Notes: generated from the sequence alone by a model not told the origin. A stretch of 64,000 nucleotides of DNA from Lachnospiraceae bacterium UBA7086 (GCA_002492525.1 DKZA01000008.1:62001-126000); one strand, 5' to 3'. Shown: positions 51,050 to 60,881, counted from the stretch's first letter. Numbers and translations: made by a program.

Positions 51050-52705
51050 TCATACATCAAAGCAGCTGCCTCCCACAAACTCCCTGCACAGGGAGTTCTT
51101 CGGCAATTCTTCGCTGCTTACTCCCAGGAAGTACTCAAGGAATTTCAAAAGCCTCTTGGCCTCATAATACCCCGGTTCTCCTTTTTTTATACTGAAAAGC
51201 AGCGGTTCTGCATACTGCTTGATTACGGCAAGCTCAAAGAGCATTGCAGAATTAAACATAGCATCTGCCTCTTCCTGGAAAGGGAATATGTATTTTTCTT
51301 CTCCGCGCCGGACCGAAGACCACATAGTGATTGTCTTTTGCGCCGAAGTACCCCTCGTTCTGGCATCCCTCACCAGACGGCGCAGCAATCGGTTATCCGT
51401 AGTGGGAATCCTGTTATGTTCGTCCACATTTAAGGTAGTAAGCGCACTGATATAGATCTTAAACTTACTCTTGGCCGGCAGGGAATAGGACATTTTCTCA
51501 TTGAGTCCATGTATGCCTTCGATAACGAGAATATCCTCTTTGCCAAGAACCGTCTCCTTACCGCTGTACTCTCTCTTCCCAGTCTTAAAATTAAAAGTAG
51601 GCAGCTGCACGCTCTTCCCCGCAAGAAGATCCGTCATATCCTTGTTAAACTGCTCCACATCCAGAGCTTCCAGGCACTCAAAATCCGGATTCCCTTCCTC
51701 GTCCAAGGGTGTATGTTCATGGTCCAGATAATAGTTATCCAGACCGATGGGATGCGGCTTTAAGCCATAAGTGCGAAGCTGAACCGACAATCTGTGGGAA
51801 AAAGTCGTTTTGCCTGAGGAAGAAGGCCCGGCTATCATAACAAACTTTACGCCCTCCCTTCTTGCAATGTCTCTGGCAATTTCACTGATACGCCTCTCCT
51901 GTAAAGCTTCCTGTACATGAATCATCTCAGAAATACTGCCCTGACAGATCTGGTCATTCAAATCCCCTACCGTATCGATTCCTATCTCTTTGCCCCATTC
52001 TCCTGTCGTCATAAGTGTCTGGAACAGTTTCTTCCTGGGTACAAATTCCGGAAGCGTCTCCGGATCTTCCTTCTCCGGCAAAAGAAGAATCATGCCGCCC
52101 TCATAGGCAAAGAGATCAAAGATCTTGATATAACCAGTACTGGGCATCATATACCCATAAAAATAATCATAATAATCTCCCATACAGTAGACATTAATAT
52201 TGGAACTTCTGCGGTAACGGAATAAAGAAACCTTATCCATCATGCCGTTTTCCCGAAAAAGCGCCACAGCTTCATCCGCAGGATAAGCTTTCTTGGTCAC
52301 TAACAAATCCATATCCACCAACTCGCCCATACGGTCTTTCACCTTCGCAATGGTCTTCTCATCCAGGGTCAGACCATTTCTGAAAGCACAGTAATAACCT
52401 GCTCCGATCGCAAACTCTACTTTCACATTGGCAGCCGCCTCTACACCCGCCACATCCTTAATTGCCTTTAACATCAGCATAATTGCAGTTCTTACATAGG
52501 TCTTATGGCCAATCTGATCGGCACAGGTAATAAACGTTAGCTCACAATCCCTGTCCACACGTTTCATCAATTCCCGGATCTTACCATTTACCGTGACCAA
52601 GGCAATCTGACTCACATATTCGTTCTGATGCTCTTCCGCTATGATCTCATACTTGATGCCGTCATCATAGAGTCTTTCTTTTCCGTTAATCTTGATTGTA
52701 ACCAT
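51050..52705 (-). CDS. TGS-domain nucleoside (uridine) kinase
   Basis: A 551-residue fusion. Residues 1-60 are a TGS domain (MVTIKINGKERLYDDG). Residues about 60-270 resemble the threonyl/alanyl-tRNA synthetase second additional domain. The C-terminal half is a uridine/phosphoribulokinase-type kinase with P-loop MIAGPSSSGKTTFSH near 290, GLDNYYLDHEHTP, VIEGIHGLNEKM and TTDNRLLRRLVRD. The fusion is common in Clostridia and annotated as nucleoside kinase; its real substrate is unproven. ATG 52705 has AGGAGGG 8 nt upstream; a TTG at 52711 is discarded. Confidence 0.92.
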   Translation of the reverse strand: MVTIKINGKERLYDDGIKYEIIAEEHQNEYVSQIALVTVNGKIRELMKRVDRDCELTFITCADQIGHKTYVRTAIMLMLKAIKDVAGVEAAANVKVEFAIGAGYYCAFRNGLTLDEKTIAKVKDRMGELVDMDLLVTKKAYPADEAVALFRENGMMDKVSLFRYRRSSNINVYCMGDYYDYFYGYMMPSTGYIKIFDLFAYEGGMILLLPEKEDPETLPEFVPRKKLFQTLMTTGEWGKEIGIDTVGDLNDQICQGSISEMIHVQEALQERRISEIARDIARREGVKFVMIAGPSSSGKTTFSHRLSVQLRTYGLKPHPIGLDNYYLDHEHTPLDEEGNPDFECLEALDVEQFNKDMTDLLAGKSVQLPTFNFKTGKREYSGKETVLGKEDILVIEGIHGLNEKMSYSLPAKSKFKIYISALTTLNVDEHNRIPTTDNRLLRRLVRDARTRGTSAQKTITMWSSVRRGEEKYIFPFQEEADAMFNSAMLFELAVIKQYAEPLLFSIKKGEPGYYEAKRLLKFLEYFLGVSSEELPKNSLCREFVGGSCFDV

Positions 52706-52776
52706 AGGCAAGCCCTCCTTCTGCTGGTGAAAATAATAGTATTATATATATAGGAATCATCAAACAGACTCTTTGA

Positions 52777-53556
52777 TCATCTCAGTATATCCTGCACTCT
52801 GCAGCAGTCCTGCAGACAGGCTTCTATCTGCTCATATCTGCTTCTTCTTTTCTCATCCGCCAATCCGTTTTGCCGCAGATTCTGAAGAATTTCTCCATAA
52901 ATCCTTTCCTCCCGTAAGAGGTAAGATAAAAAAACAGGCGTTTTTTTATTCAGATTCACCGCCCCGTAGCGGTCCTCTAGTTTACATAACTCTTCTTCCG
53001 AAAAATTTTGCTCTCCTGCAGTCCATCGAATCCTGAGGGGATTTCCGCCGCCGGTACGCACCACAGAATCTCCGGCCGGAATTGCCCGGATAACCTGATA
53101 GAATTTTCCGTCCTCCTTAAGAATCTCTTCCTCCTGGACAAGACAGTTATTCTCCCGCAAGAAACGCCGAAACTGCTCTACCTCAGACTGCGGCTGCAAA
53201 ATCAGCTCTTGAAAAGACATGGTCTTATCTATATCCTCTTTTAGAATCCGCCGCATCAATCTGCCGCCCATACCGGCACAGATCAACGACTGTGCTTCCC
53301 CGATATTATAATTATGTAAACCATCTGACAATCTCGTCTCAATGCTATCTTTTAATCCGTAATCCGCCACATGCTCTCTGGCAGCACCAAGCGGCCCCTT
53401 CCGTACATCCATAGCAAGAACTCCCGGACTGATACCCTGTTTGACTAAATAAATGGACACATAGCCATGATCACAGCCCACATCGCAGACGAGATTGCCT
53501 CTGGTCACCATATGAGCCACTGTATGGAGTCTTTTCGATAACATTTCCGACCGCAT
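52777..53556 (-). CDS. trmK: tRNA (adenine(22)-N(1))-methyltransferase
   Basis: SAM-dependent enzyme making m1A22 in tRNA. The 259-residue protein has motif I LVCDVGCDHGYVSIYLV, the catalytic-site segment LICAGMGGRLMRRIL, and LILQPQSEVEQFRRFL, all typical of TrmK (YqfN). Its ATG overlaps the rpoD stop as TGATG, a coupling also found in other Firmicutes where trmK follows rpoD. Confidence 0.95.
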   Translation of the reverse strand: MRSEMLSKRLHTVAHMVTRGNLVCDVGCDHGYVSIYLVKQGISPGVLAMDVRKGPLGAAREHVADYGLKDSIETRLSDGLHNYNIGEAQSLICAGMGGRLMRRILKEDIDKTMSFQELILQPQSEVEQFRRFLRENNCLVQEEEILKEDGKFYQVIRAIPAGDSVVRTGGGNPLRIRWTAGEQNFSEEELCKLEDRYGAVNLNKKTPVFLSYLLREERIYGEILQNLRQNGLADEKRRSRYEQIEACLQDCCRVQDILR

Positions 53557-54668
53557 CAGTCCAGATAATCCTTCAATTTACGGCTTCTGCTGGGATGGCG
53601 GAGTTTACGGAGTGCCTTGGCCTCAATCTGTCTGATTCTCTCACGGGTCACGTTAAATTCTTTGCCCACTTCCTCCAGTGTCCTGGCACGTCCGTCATCT
53701 AAACCGAACCGCAGCCTGAGCACCTTCTGTTCCCGTTCCGTCAAAGTACCGAGTACTTCCACCAACTGCTCCTTTAATAAAGTAAAAGCCGCTGCATCGG
53801 CAGGCACCGGTACATTGTCATCCTGTATAAAATCACCCAGATGACTGTCTTCCTCTTCGCCGATAGGCGTCTCCAACGATACCGGCTCCTGGGATATCTT
53901 CAAAATCTCACGCACCCGTTCCACCGGCATATTCATCTGTTCCGCAATTTCCTCCGGTGTAGGTTCCCTGCCAAGCTCCTGTAAAAGCTGTCTGCTCACA
54001 CGAATCAGCTTATTAATGGTCTCTACCATATGCACCGGAATTCGGATCGTCCGCGCCTGATCGGCAATCGCTCTGGTAATAGCCTGACGGATCCACCAGG
54101 TTGCATAGGTGGAGAATTTGTATCCTTTACGATAATCGAACTTTTCCACCGCTTTGATCAACCCCAGATTTCCCTCCTGAATCAAATCCAGGAAAAGCAT
54201 ACCGCGGCCCACATAACGTTTCGCAATACTGACCACCAGGCGTAAGTTCGCCTCCGCAAGACGCTGTTTGGATTCCAAGTCGCCCATTTCCATCTTCTTA
54301 GCCAGCTCGATTTCTTCTTCTGCACTAAGAAGCGGCACTTTACCGATCTCTTTTAAGTACATCCTGACCGGATCCTCGATGCTGATACCGTCCGGTACGG
54401 ACAGATCAATGTTTTCTACATCCACATCATCCTCTTCTGTCAGAATGATCTCTTCATCATCCACATCATCATCCTCTGTGATGCGCAAAATATCCACATT
54501 GTTCTGTTCCAGAGTCTCCAAAATCTTGTCAAACTGTTCCTCTTCCAGAGACATGTCCGCAAAAAAGTCGTTAATCTCCTGATATTCCAGAATATTCTTT
54601 TTCTTCTTTGCAATAGCCAGAAGCTCTTTTAAGCGCTCCTCAAACTTTGCCTGTACATTTTCGTCCAT
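53556..54668 (-). CDS. rpoD: RNA polymerase primary sigma factor (sigma-A)
   Basis: Housekeeping sigma factor of 370 residues. Region 1.1-like N-terminus, an acidic stretch (about 66-90), region 1.2 DPVRMYLKEIGKVPLLS, region 2 with GNLGLIKAVEKFDYRKGYKF and STYATWWIRQAITRAIADQ, region 3, and region 4 with TLEEVGKEFNVTRERIRQIE. Start ATG 54668 is favoured over 54680 because AGGAAGG directly abuts the latter. dnaG is upstream and trmK downstream: the macromolecular synthesis operon. Confidence 0.98.
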   Translation of the reverse strand: MDENVQAKFEERLKELLAIAKKKKNILEYQEINDFFADMSLEEEQFDKILETLEQNNVDILRITEDDDVDDEEIILTEEDDVDVENIDLSVPDGISIEDPVRMYLKEIGKVPLLSAEEEIELAKKMEMGDLESKQRLAEANLRLVVSIAKRYVGRGMLFLDLIQEGNLGLIKAVEKFDYRKGYKFSTYATWWIRQAITRAIADQARTIRIPVHMVETINKLIRVSRQLLQELGREPTPEEIAEQMNMPVERVREILKISQEPVSLETPIGEEEDSHLGDFIQDDNVPVPADAAAFTLLKEQLVEVLGTLTEREQKVLRLRFGLDDGRARTLEEVGKEFNVTRERIRQIEAKALRKLRHPSRSRKLKDYLD

Positions 54669-54741
54669 CAATTGGTCCATCCTTCCTATGTTTCAAATCC
54701 TATATCTTTCTAAATCTGGCCTTTTTTCGATTATCTTGCCC

Positions 54742-56514
54742 TTATTGCAGGGAAATATGCGTTTTGCTAAGTTCTTCCAGTTCTTTTTTCCCTTGAATCA
54801 CCTGGGTAAGTGCCTCCATATCTGAACCCATTCTGGCGGAATAATACTCAAAACTGTTCTTCTTCACCGCACACAGGATATCATGAAACGCCTTTTCTTT
54901 CTCCTGCATGGTAGTCAGTTTTTCCAGTTTTGTGTTAAATAACTCTGCCACTAACCGTTGTTCTTCTTCCTCTTCAAAAGTACTGATGATAGATGCCGGA
55001 TTGAAAGCACCCTGCTCCAATCCCGCAAACAGCTTGTCCGCCACCTGACGATAAAAACCTTCCGTGAAATCTTCCACCCGGATATATGGCTTGATCTTCT
55101 GATACACAGCAGGTTCCTCGACAATCCAAGTCAGCAGCAGCCGTTGGGACTTCTTCGTATTATCCTGCCTCGTCGGTTTAGAAACCACCGTGCTTTTGGG
55201 TCTCTCCACCGGCTTTACTAATCCGGTACGAGCTGCATAACTGCTCACCAGCTTTCTTAGATTTTCATATCCGATATGATACTGCTTCGCCACAGATTCT
55301 ATATAATTTTCCCGTTCCACCTCTTCCTCGAAGTTGCAGAGCCTCTTGGCTATTTCCCGGTGAAACGCAGTCTTGGACTCCGGATCTTCCAGCTGGTAAT
55401 CTCGTTCCAAAACCTTCAATTCAAAGAAGAAACTATTCTGTGCCTGTTCTATCCTTTCCTGAAAAGCTTCTGCTCCCAGATTCTTTACAAACTCGTCCGG
55501 ATCTTTATAAGGATGCATATCTATGACACGTCCCCGCAGTCCTGCCTCTTTCAGTATTCCAATCGCTCTAAGGGCTGCATTGGTACCCGCCCCATCGCTG
55601 TCATAAGCCAATAACACTTCCTGCACATACCGCTTCAAAAGGCTGGCCTGGCCTGCCGTAAAAGCTGTTCCCAGAGACGCTACCGCCTGGGTAAATCCCG
55701 CCTGGTGCATGGCTATCACATCCATATACCCCTCGCATAGGATCATATTTCCTTTCCGGGACGTCCTGGCAAAATTCAAGCCATAGAGATTACGGCTCTT
55801 ATCAAAGATCGCTGTCTCCGGCGAATTTAAATACTTCGGCTTGGCATCGCCCATAACCCGGCCGCCAAATCCTATCACTCTATGATTGGCATCCTGAATA
55901 GGAAACATAACCCGATTCCAGAACTTATCATGAATCCCCCGTTTCTCATCAAAACCGGTAAGCCCTGCTTCCGTAATCAAATCGTCTTCATAACCCTTTG
56001 ATTTTAAATAAGCTGTCAGATCCGATCCGGCTCCGTCCGCATATCCCAGCCCAAACTTTTTTATTGTTTCGTCCGAAAGTGCCCGGCCTGTCAGATAACG
56101 GTACCCAGTCTGCCCCCTGTTGGAACGAAGCAGATAAAAATAATACCTGGCCGCCTCTTTGTTCACTTCCAAAAGCCTTGCACGCCTTCCTTCCTTGCGC
56201 CGCATCTCCTCCGAATATTCTACCTCCGGCAAAGAAACGCCGGCCCGGTCGGCCAACATTTTGACAGCCTCCTGAAAGGTGGCGTTTTCATATTCCATCA
56301 GAAAAGTGATTACATTACCGCCCGCCCCACAGCCAAAACAGTAATACATCTGCTTGCCGGGGGATACCGAGAAAGAAGGCGACTTTTCATTATGAAACGG
56401 GCATAACCCGAAATAACTGCTTCCTTTCTTCTGCATCCGGACATAGCCCGAAATCACTTCCACGATATCGTTTTTCATTCTGATTTCTTCAATCAGTTCT
56501 TCCGGATAACGCAT
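54742..56514 (-). CDS. dnaG: DNA primase
   Basis: Synthesises RNA primers at the replication fork. The 590-residue protein has the CHC2 zinc finger (C38, H41, C59, C62 in GLCPFHNEKSP...YYCFGCGAGGN), the catalytic core with GFGGRVMGDAKPKYLNSPET, TOPRIM EGYMDVIAMHQAGF and LAYDSDGAGTNAALR, and a C-terminal DnaB-binding helical domain. AGGAAGG precedes the ATG. 73 bp separate it from rpoD. Confidence 0.98.
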   Translation of the reverse strand: MRYPEELIEEIRMKNDIVEVISGYVRMQKKGSSYFGLCPFHNEKSPSFSVSPGKQMYYCFGCGAGGNVITFLMEYENATFQEAVKMLADRAGVSLPEVEYSEEMRRKEGRRARLLEVNKEAARYYFYLLRSNRGQTGYRYLTGRALSDETIKKFGLGYADGAGSDLTAYLKSKGYEDDLITEAGLTGFDEKRGIHDKFWNRVMFPIQDANHRVIGFGGRVMGDAKPKYLNSPETAIFDKSRNLYGLNFARTSRKGNMILCEGYMDVIAMHQAGFTQAVASLGTAFTAGQASLLKRYVQEVLLAYDSDGAGTNAALRAIGILKEAGLRGRVIDMHPYKDPDEFVKNLGAEAFQERIEQAQNSFFFELKVLERDYQLEDPESKTAFHREIAKRLCNFEEEVERENYIESVAKQYHIGYENLRKLVSSYAARTGLVKPVERPKSTVVSKPTRQDNTKKSQRLLLTWIVEEPAVYQKIKPYIRVEDFTEGFYRQVADKLFAGLEQGAFNPASIISTFEEEEEQRLVAELFNTKLEKLTTMQEKEKAFHDILCAVKKNSFEYYSARMGSDMEALTQVIQGKKELEELSKTHISLQ

Positions 56515-56547
56515 CTTGTTCCTTCCTAAATATATGTATCGTATCCA

Positions 56548-57552
56548 TCATCCGTGCCATGTTTTAGGAATAAAGATCTTCTGATACTGTGCAATGGCAA
56601 ACCGGTCTGTCATGGAACTGATATAATCACATACAATCTTCTCTAACGGTTCTCCCGCATCCAAAAGCCTGAACAAAAAGTTGGGTAGTTTCTCCGTATG
56701 CACCAGATAATGCTCATACAACGTTACGATCAGATTCTCTGCCTTGCCCTCCTCACTCTTGGCAATAGGATTCTTATAAACATGCCGGAACATAAATTCC
56801 CGCATCTTCTGCATCGCCTCCGCCACCTCAGGAGACATACAGATATCATCCTTATCCCGACTGTTGGTCACAATATTGTGGATAAAAAAATCTAACCGCT
56901 GTCCACAGCTGTAACCGATGACAGAACCGATCTCCCGCGGCACGTCCGCTTCCTTTAAGATACCCGCCCGTACCGCATCATCCATATCATGATGAATATA
57001 AGCGATCTTATCGGCCAGCCGAACAATCTTGCCTTCCAGTGTAGCCGGCATCCCGGATGTCTGATGATTTAAGATACCGTCCCGCACTTCATGAGTCAGA
57101 TTGATACCTCTTCCATCCTTTTCCAGCATGTCTACCGTCCGCACACTCTGTTCATTATGTTTAAACCCATAAGGACATACCCTGTCTAATGCCCGTTCCC
57201 CGGCATGTCCAAAAGGCGTATGCCCCAAATCGTGCCCAAGTGCAATCGCCTCCACCAGATCTTCGTTTAATTGTAATGCCTTGGCAATGGTTCTGGCTGT
57301 CTGACTGACTTCCAGCGTATGCGTCAGCCGCGTCCTGTAATGATCTCCTTCCGGCGTTAAGAATACCTGTGTCTTATCTTTCAGACGCCGAAACGACTTA
57401 CTATGTATGATCCGGTCTCTGTCTCTTTGAAAAACCGGCCGGATATCGCATTGCTCTTCCTCCTTAAGCCTCCCCCTGGAATTCATACTGAGCATGGCAT
57501 AGGGACTAAGATATTCTTTCTCCCATTGCTCCAAACTTTCCCGTATATTCAT
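56548..57552 (-). CDS. dGTP triphosphohydrolase-like HD protein
   Basis: A 334-residue HD-domain dNTPase of the Dgt family (deoxyguanosinetriphosphate triphosphohydrolase-like). Motifs: YRTRLTHTLEVSQTARTIA (H of the HD), ALGHDLGHTPFGHAGER (HD and downstream HxxxE), and KIAYIHHDMDDAV. The N-terminal RDRDRIIHSKSFRRLKDKTQVF is a family signature. ATG 57552 gives MNIRESLEQWEKEYLS with AAAGG 8 nt upstream; the longer frame extends through a gap. It precedes dnaG by 33 nt and so is likely in the same operon. Confidence 0.94.
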   Translation of the reverse strand: MNIRESLEQWEKEYLSPYAMLSMNSRGRLKEEEQCDIRPVFQRDRDRIIHSKSFRRLKDKTQVFLTPEGDHYRTRLTHTLEVSQTARTIAKALQLNEDLVEAIALGHDLGHTPFGHAGERALDRVCPYGFKHNEQSVRTVDMLEKDGRGINLTHEVRDGILNHQTSGMPATLEGKIVRLADKIAYIHHDMDDAVRAGILKEADVPREIGSVIGYSCGQRLDFFIHNIVTNSRDKDDICMSPEVAEAMQKMREFMFRHVYKNPIAKSEEGKAENLIVTLYEHYLVHTEKLPNFLFRLLDAGEPLEKIVCDYISSMTDRFAIAQYQKIFIPKTWHG

Positions 57553-57704
57553 AGGTATGCCTTTCTTCTCTATCGAAAACAACCGTTCTATTACTATTAT
57601 TCGCCCAAAAATGCCGAAATCCTTTTTCCATTCTTTAAAATATACAATATTTATCATGCCGGGGCTGCAAAGCAGGCTTTTCCATAATTACTTCCCGCTT
57701 ATTC

Positions 57705-57757
57705 CGAGGCCGCAAAGCGGTCCTCGCAAAGTTAATTTGCGAAGCAAATTTACTTTT
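57705..57757. repeat. Dispersed two-hairpin intergenic element, copy 2 (inverted)
   Basis: Reverse-oriented copy of the 24432-24488 element. The AT-rich hairpin (57728-57756, GAA loop on this strand) is identical over 13-nt arms; the GC hairpin is CGAGG-CCGC-AAA-GCGG-T-CCTCG. The stem differs from copy 1 by a T-A to C-G change on both arms, preserving pairing. It lies between the esterase stop and dgt and includes the T-run after the esterase gene. Confidence 0.85.
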
Positions 57758-57759
57758 TT

Positions 57760-58677
57760 TCATCGGCAGATATCATAAATAAATTCCGCATTTTTATCCA
57801 TAGCCTCATAGGCTGTCTTAAAGGGAGACATCTGAAATACATGCCACATGCCCCGGAACATGTCCAGTTTCACGGATACATTGGCTTTTAACAACTTCTT
57901 ATACAACATCACCGCGTCATCCTGTAAAATCTCATTACTCCCCACTTGGATATAAACGGGCGGAAAGCCCTCATAATCTCCAAAAAGTGGAGAAATCATA
58001 GGATCTGCAAGGTTCTGACCTTCTGCGTAATTAACGATCATCCGCTCCAGATATTCTGAATTCAAAACCGGGTCAATCTCCGCTTTGGTTACATGGGATT
58101 TCCCGGAAACCGTGAGATCCGTCCAGGGCGACATGAGCACCAGGCCACGCGGCATGAGTCTCTCTTCCCTCTTTAGCTGCAAAGCAAGACAGAGCGCCAG
58201 ATTCCCGCCAGCAGAATCCCCTGCCAAAATAATATCCCGGGCCCCATATCCTAAAAGCATCAGATAATTCCAAACCTGCATGGCATCCTCCACCGCCGCC
58301 GGATAGGGGTGCTCCGGAGCCAGTCTGTAATCAAAACAGAGGACGTCCATGGAGGTAGATGTGGCCAGCTTAGTCGTCAATGTTCTGGCATAAAGACTGC
58401 TGCCGGTGGAATATCCCCCTCCGTGACAGTAAAGGATCACATACTTTTTCATATGAGCTCGGTTTACATAAGTCCATTCTCCATGGAGAATCCTTCCCTG
58501 ATCCGCTTCTATGACAATATCCAGATCTTCTATCAATACTTCCTTCTTATTACTAAGAAGCGCCCCAAAATAATCCTGTGACTGACGGTGCTTTTCAATA
58601 TCCACATTCTCCACCACACCATGCATCCTCTTAATAAGATTCATCAGATTGGCATTTTTCTTCTCTGCTCTTCCCAT
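57760..58677 (-). CDS. Alpha/beta hydrolase (HSL-type esterase/lipase)
   Basis: A 305-residue hormone-sensitive-lipase-like esterase. Oxyanion motif HGGGYSTGS at 85-93, nucleophile S155 in GDSAGGN, acid D253 in NEILQDD, and H279 in GMWHVF. No signal peptide, so cytoplasmic. GGAGG lies 4 nt before the ATG. It is divergent from the condensation-like gene at 58837; the locus suggests ester or acyl metabolism. The natural substrate is unknown. Confidence 0.92.
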   Translation of the reverse strand: MGRAEKKNANLMNLIKRMHGVVENVDIEKHRQSQDYFGALLSNKKEVLIEDLDIVIEADQGRILHGEWTYVNRAHMKKYVILYCHGGGYSTGSSLYARTLTTKLATSTSMDVLCFDYRLAPEHPYPAAVEDAMQVWNYLMLLGYGARDIILAGDSAGGNLALCLALQLKREERLMPRGLVLMSPWTDLTVSGKSHVTKAEIDPVLNSEYLERMIVNYAEGQNLADPMISPLFGDYEGFPPVYIQVGSNEILQDDAVMLYKKLLKANVSVKLDMFRGMWHVFQMSPFKTAYEAMDKNAEFIYDICR

Positions 58678-58690
58678 AGTACCTCCACAA

Positions 58691-58716
58691 TCCCAAAAGT
58701 AAATTTGCTTCGCAAT
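58691..58716. repeat. Dispersed intergenic element, truncated copy 3
   Basis: Starts CCCAAAAGTAAATTTGC and retains the TTCGC turn of hairpin 1, then diverges; the second hairpin is absent. It lies upstream of the esterase gene, about 1 kb from copy 2, which is on the other side of that gene in opposite orientation. Confidence 0.7.
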
Positions 58717-58836
58717 ATAACCCGGATGCTCTCTATACTATAAAACATGATAAATTATATTTATATTTTACCATAAATCTCTCTATCTGTGTTATACTCT
58801 AAAAGATACAGAACGCAAGAGGGGAACACTAAGGTT

Positions 58837-60159
58837 ATGGCCAAAGAAAACCATCCGACAAAACAAACAAACAGACCGGCTGCCAAAAGCAAAAAAGACG
58901 TCTGGTATAAGCTGGATTTGTCCGCCATCGTCTATCCCACCCTGCAGCGGCGCGACTTTTCTTCCGTCTACCGTCTGTCCGTGGTTTTAAAAGAAGAAAT
59001 CAACCCGTCTCTTCTGCAACAGGCTCTGGATACGACCCTGACCCGTTTTCCCACATACAAAGTCGCCATCAGAAAGGGACTGTTCTGGCGCTATCTGGAG
59101 CCTAACACCAGACCCGGACCCTATGTACAGGAAGATATCAAAAATCCCTGCATGCCTATGCACTTTAAAGGTAACAATCGTTATCTTATTAGAGTATATT
59201 ATTATGGACGCCGTATTTCATTGGAAGCACACCACTGCCTTGGCGACGGCACCGGCGGAATGTGTCTGCTGCAGACGCTGACTGCCACATATCTGGGGTT
59301 ACAGGGTCATTCCATCAAGCCCTCCGGCTTTGTTCTGGACCTGAAGGAAACGCCGGATCCCGGTGAACTGGAAGATGCCTATATGCGCTACGCCACAGCA
59401 AAGGTCAAACCGCCCCGTCCCGCCGAAAAAACATATCGCGTACGGGGTACCAAGGAACCTTTCTACACATTAAATATCATAGACGGCGTGCTGTCAGTGC
59501 GGGAAGTCATGACCGTAGCCAAACAATATGATGCCACCATCACGGAGTATCTAAACGCGGTTCTGCTCTATGCCCTGTTGCAGAAACAAAACCGGGAATT
59601 CCATTTAAGACTGCGCCCGGTACGCATTGCCATGCCAGTCAATCTGCGCCGCTTTTTCCCTTCCAAAACTCTGCGCAACTTTATAACGATGGTATATCCT
59701 TCCATCGATCCCCGTCTGGGGGAATACAGCTTTGAAGAGATCGTGACTCAGGTGCACAATTACATGCGTTATTATATAAATGATAAATTCCTATGCGGAG
59801 ATATCACTACCAACGCCGCAACCCAGCATAATCTTTTAATCCGTGTAGTACCGCTCTTTATCAAAGATCTGGTGGTAAAGACCTTTTATACCCGGGTCCA
59901 GGATAAGAACTCTTCCGCCGGCCTCACCAATATGGGAGCCCTTCACGTACCGGAAGAGATGAAACCATACATTGAGCGATTCGACATCTATATGGGCCAG
60001 CCCTTTTCTTCTCGTACCAACTGCGCTATCATCAGTTTTGAAGATATCCTGACCATCAATTTTGCCAGCAGCATCATCGAAGCCGATGTAGAACGATATT
60101 TTTTCCGCAAGCTGGTGCAAGACGGCATCCATGTAACCATTGAGAGCAATCGTACCTAA
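58837..60159 (+). CDS. Condensation-domain-like acyltransferase (alcohol acetyltransferase-like)
   Basis: A 440-residue protein of the CoA-dependent acyltransferase superfamily. The catalytic motif HHxxxDG is present as HHCLGDGTGG (H132-H133, D137, G138). Other superfamily segments are PTLQRRDFSSVYRLSVVLKE, a start resembling condensation domains, and PVNLRRFFPSKTLRNF near 285. Stand-alone members are annotated as alcohol acetyltransferases or PapA-like. The first 20 residues are basic and polar. It is followed 17 nt later by a DUF6320 gene and divergent from an esterase. The acyl donor and acceptor are unknown. Confidence 0.85.
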   Translation: MAKENHPTKQTNRPAAKSKKDVWYKLDLSAIVYPTLQRRDFSSVYRLSVVLKEEINPSLLQQALDTTLTRFPTYKVAIRKGLFWRYLEPNTRPGPYVQEDIKNPCMPMHFKGNNRYLIRVYYYGRRISLEAHHCLGDGTGGMCLLQTLTATYLGLQGHSIKPSGFVLDLKETPDPGELEDAYMRYATAKVKPPRPAEKTYRVRGTKEPFYTLNIIDGVLSVREVMTVAKQYDATITEYLNAVLLYALLQKQNREFHLRLRPVRIAMPVNLRRFFPSKTLRNFITMVYPSIDPRLGEYSFEEIVTQVHNYMRYYINDKFLCGDITTNAATQHNLLIRVVPLFIKDLVVKTFYTRVQDKNSSAGLTNMGALHVPEEMKPYIERFDIYMGQPFSSRTNCAIISFEDILTINFASSIIEADVERYFFRKLVQDGIHVTIESNRT

Positions 60160-60176
60160 AAAGAAAGGATTCTATC

Positions 60177-60881
60177 ATGTCATACTGTGTAAACTGCGGC
60201 GTGGAACTGGAAGCCTCCCTGCAAGAGTGCCCCCTGTGCCATACGCCTGTCATTAATCCCAAAACTATCGGCAAGCCAGTACCGTCCTCTCCTTATCCCG
60301 TGGATAAAGGACAGGTGGAAGTCGTCAAGAGAAAAGATCTTGGCATTTTGCTTTCCGTGGTCCTGATTGCTACCAGCGTCACCTGCCTGCTGTTAAATCT
60401 TTTGATATTTAACCACACGCGCTGGTCTCTCCTTGTGATCGGTATCTGTATCTGCCTGTTTGTTTTTACCTTTCCAGCAGTGTATTACAGCAAAACACCC
60501 GTTTATATTTCTCTGTTGGCGGACGGTGTGTCCGTGGCCATTTATCTGTATATGATCGGATTTTTGACGCCATCGGACACTTGGTTTTGGCAATTGGGAC
60601 TCCCGATCGTTGCACTCATCACAGCTATGATGGAGATTTTTACGTTCCTGGCACGCAAATTTCCTTTTACGATTCTGTCGGGAGCTCTCTGCCTGTTTAT
60701 TGAAATTCCTTTATTCTGTGTTGCGTTGGAACTTTTCATCCGCCACATGCTCACAGAACCTCTGTCTATCACCTGGTCAGCCGTTGTACTGACCGTATGT
60801 ACTATCATAGATTTTGCCCTGATTACCATTCTCGTCAAAAAACGCCTGCGCAACGAAGTGCGCAGACGCCTGCATTTCTGA
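60177..60881 (+). CDS. DUF6320 zinc-ribbon membrane protein
   Basis: A 234-residue protein with an N-terminal zinc ribbon (C4-x2-C7 and C18-x2-C21 in YCVNCGVELEASLQECPLCH), a Pro-rich linker to about residue 50, then six or so transmembrane helices. It has no characterised function; it matches the DUF6320 type by layout. AAAGG precedes the ATG, 17 nt after the acyltransferase stop, indicating co-expression and possibly a membrane partner of it. Confidence 0.8.
   Translation: MSYCVNCGVELEASLQECPLCHTPVINPKTIGKPVPSSPYPVDKGQVEVVKRKDLGILLSVVLIATSVTCLLLNLLIFNHTRWSLLVIGICICLFVFTFPAVYYSKTPVYISLLADGVSVAIYLYMIGFLTPSDTWFWQLGLPIVALITAMMEIFTFLARKFPFTILSGALCLFIEIPLFCVALELFIRHMLTEPLSITWSAVVLTVCTIIDFALITILVKKRLRNEVRRRLHF

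Noticed and set aside
51013..51060. Promoter of rnpB
   Set aside because: Only a weak TTGGTC with a poor -10 could be found, so I left the promoter unassigned.
50762..51433. Plus-strand open frame of 223 codons across the rnpB/kinase region
   Set aside because: It runs antisense through RNase P RNA and its repeats and through the 3' end of the TGS-kinase gene; composition is not protein-like and there is no ribosome-binding site.
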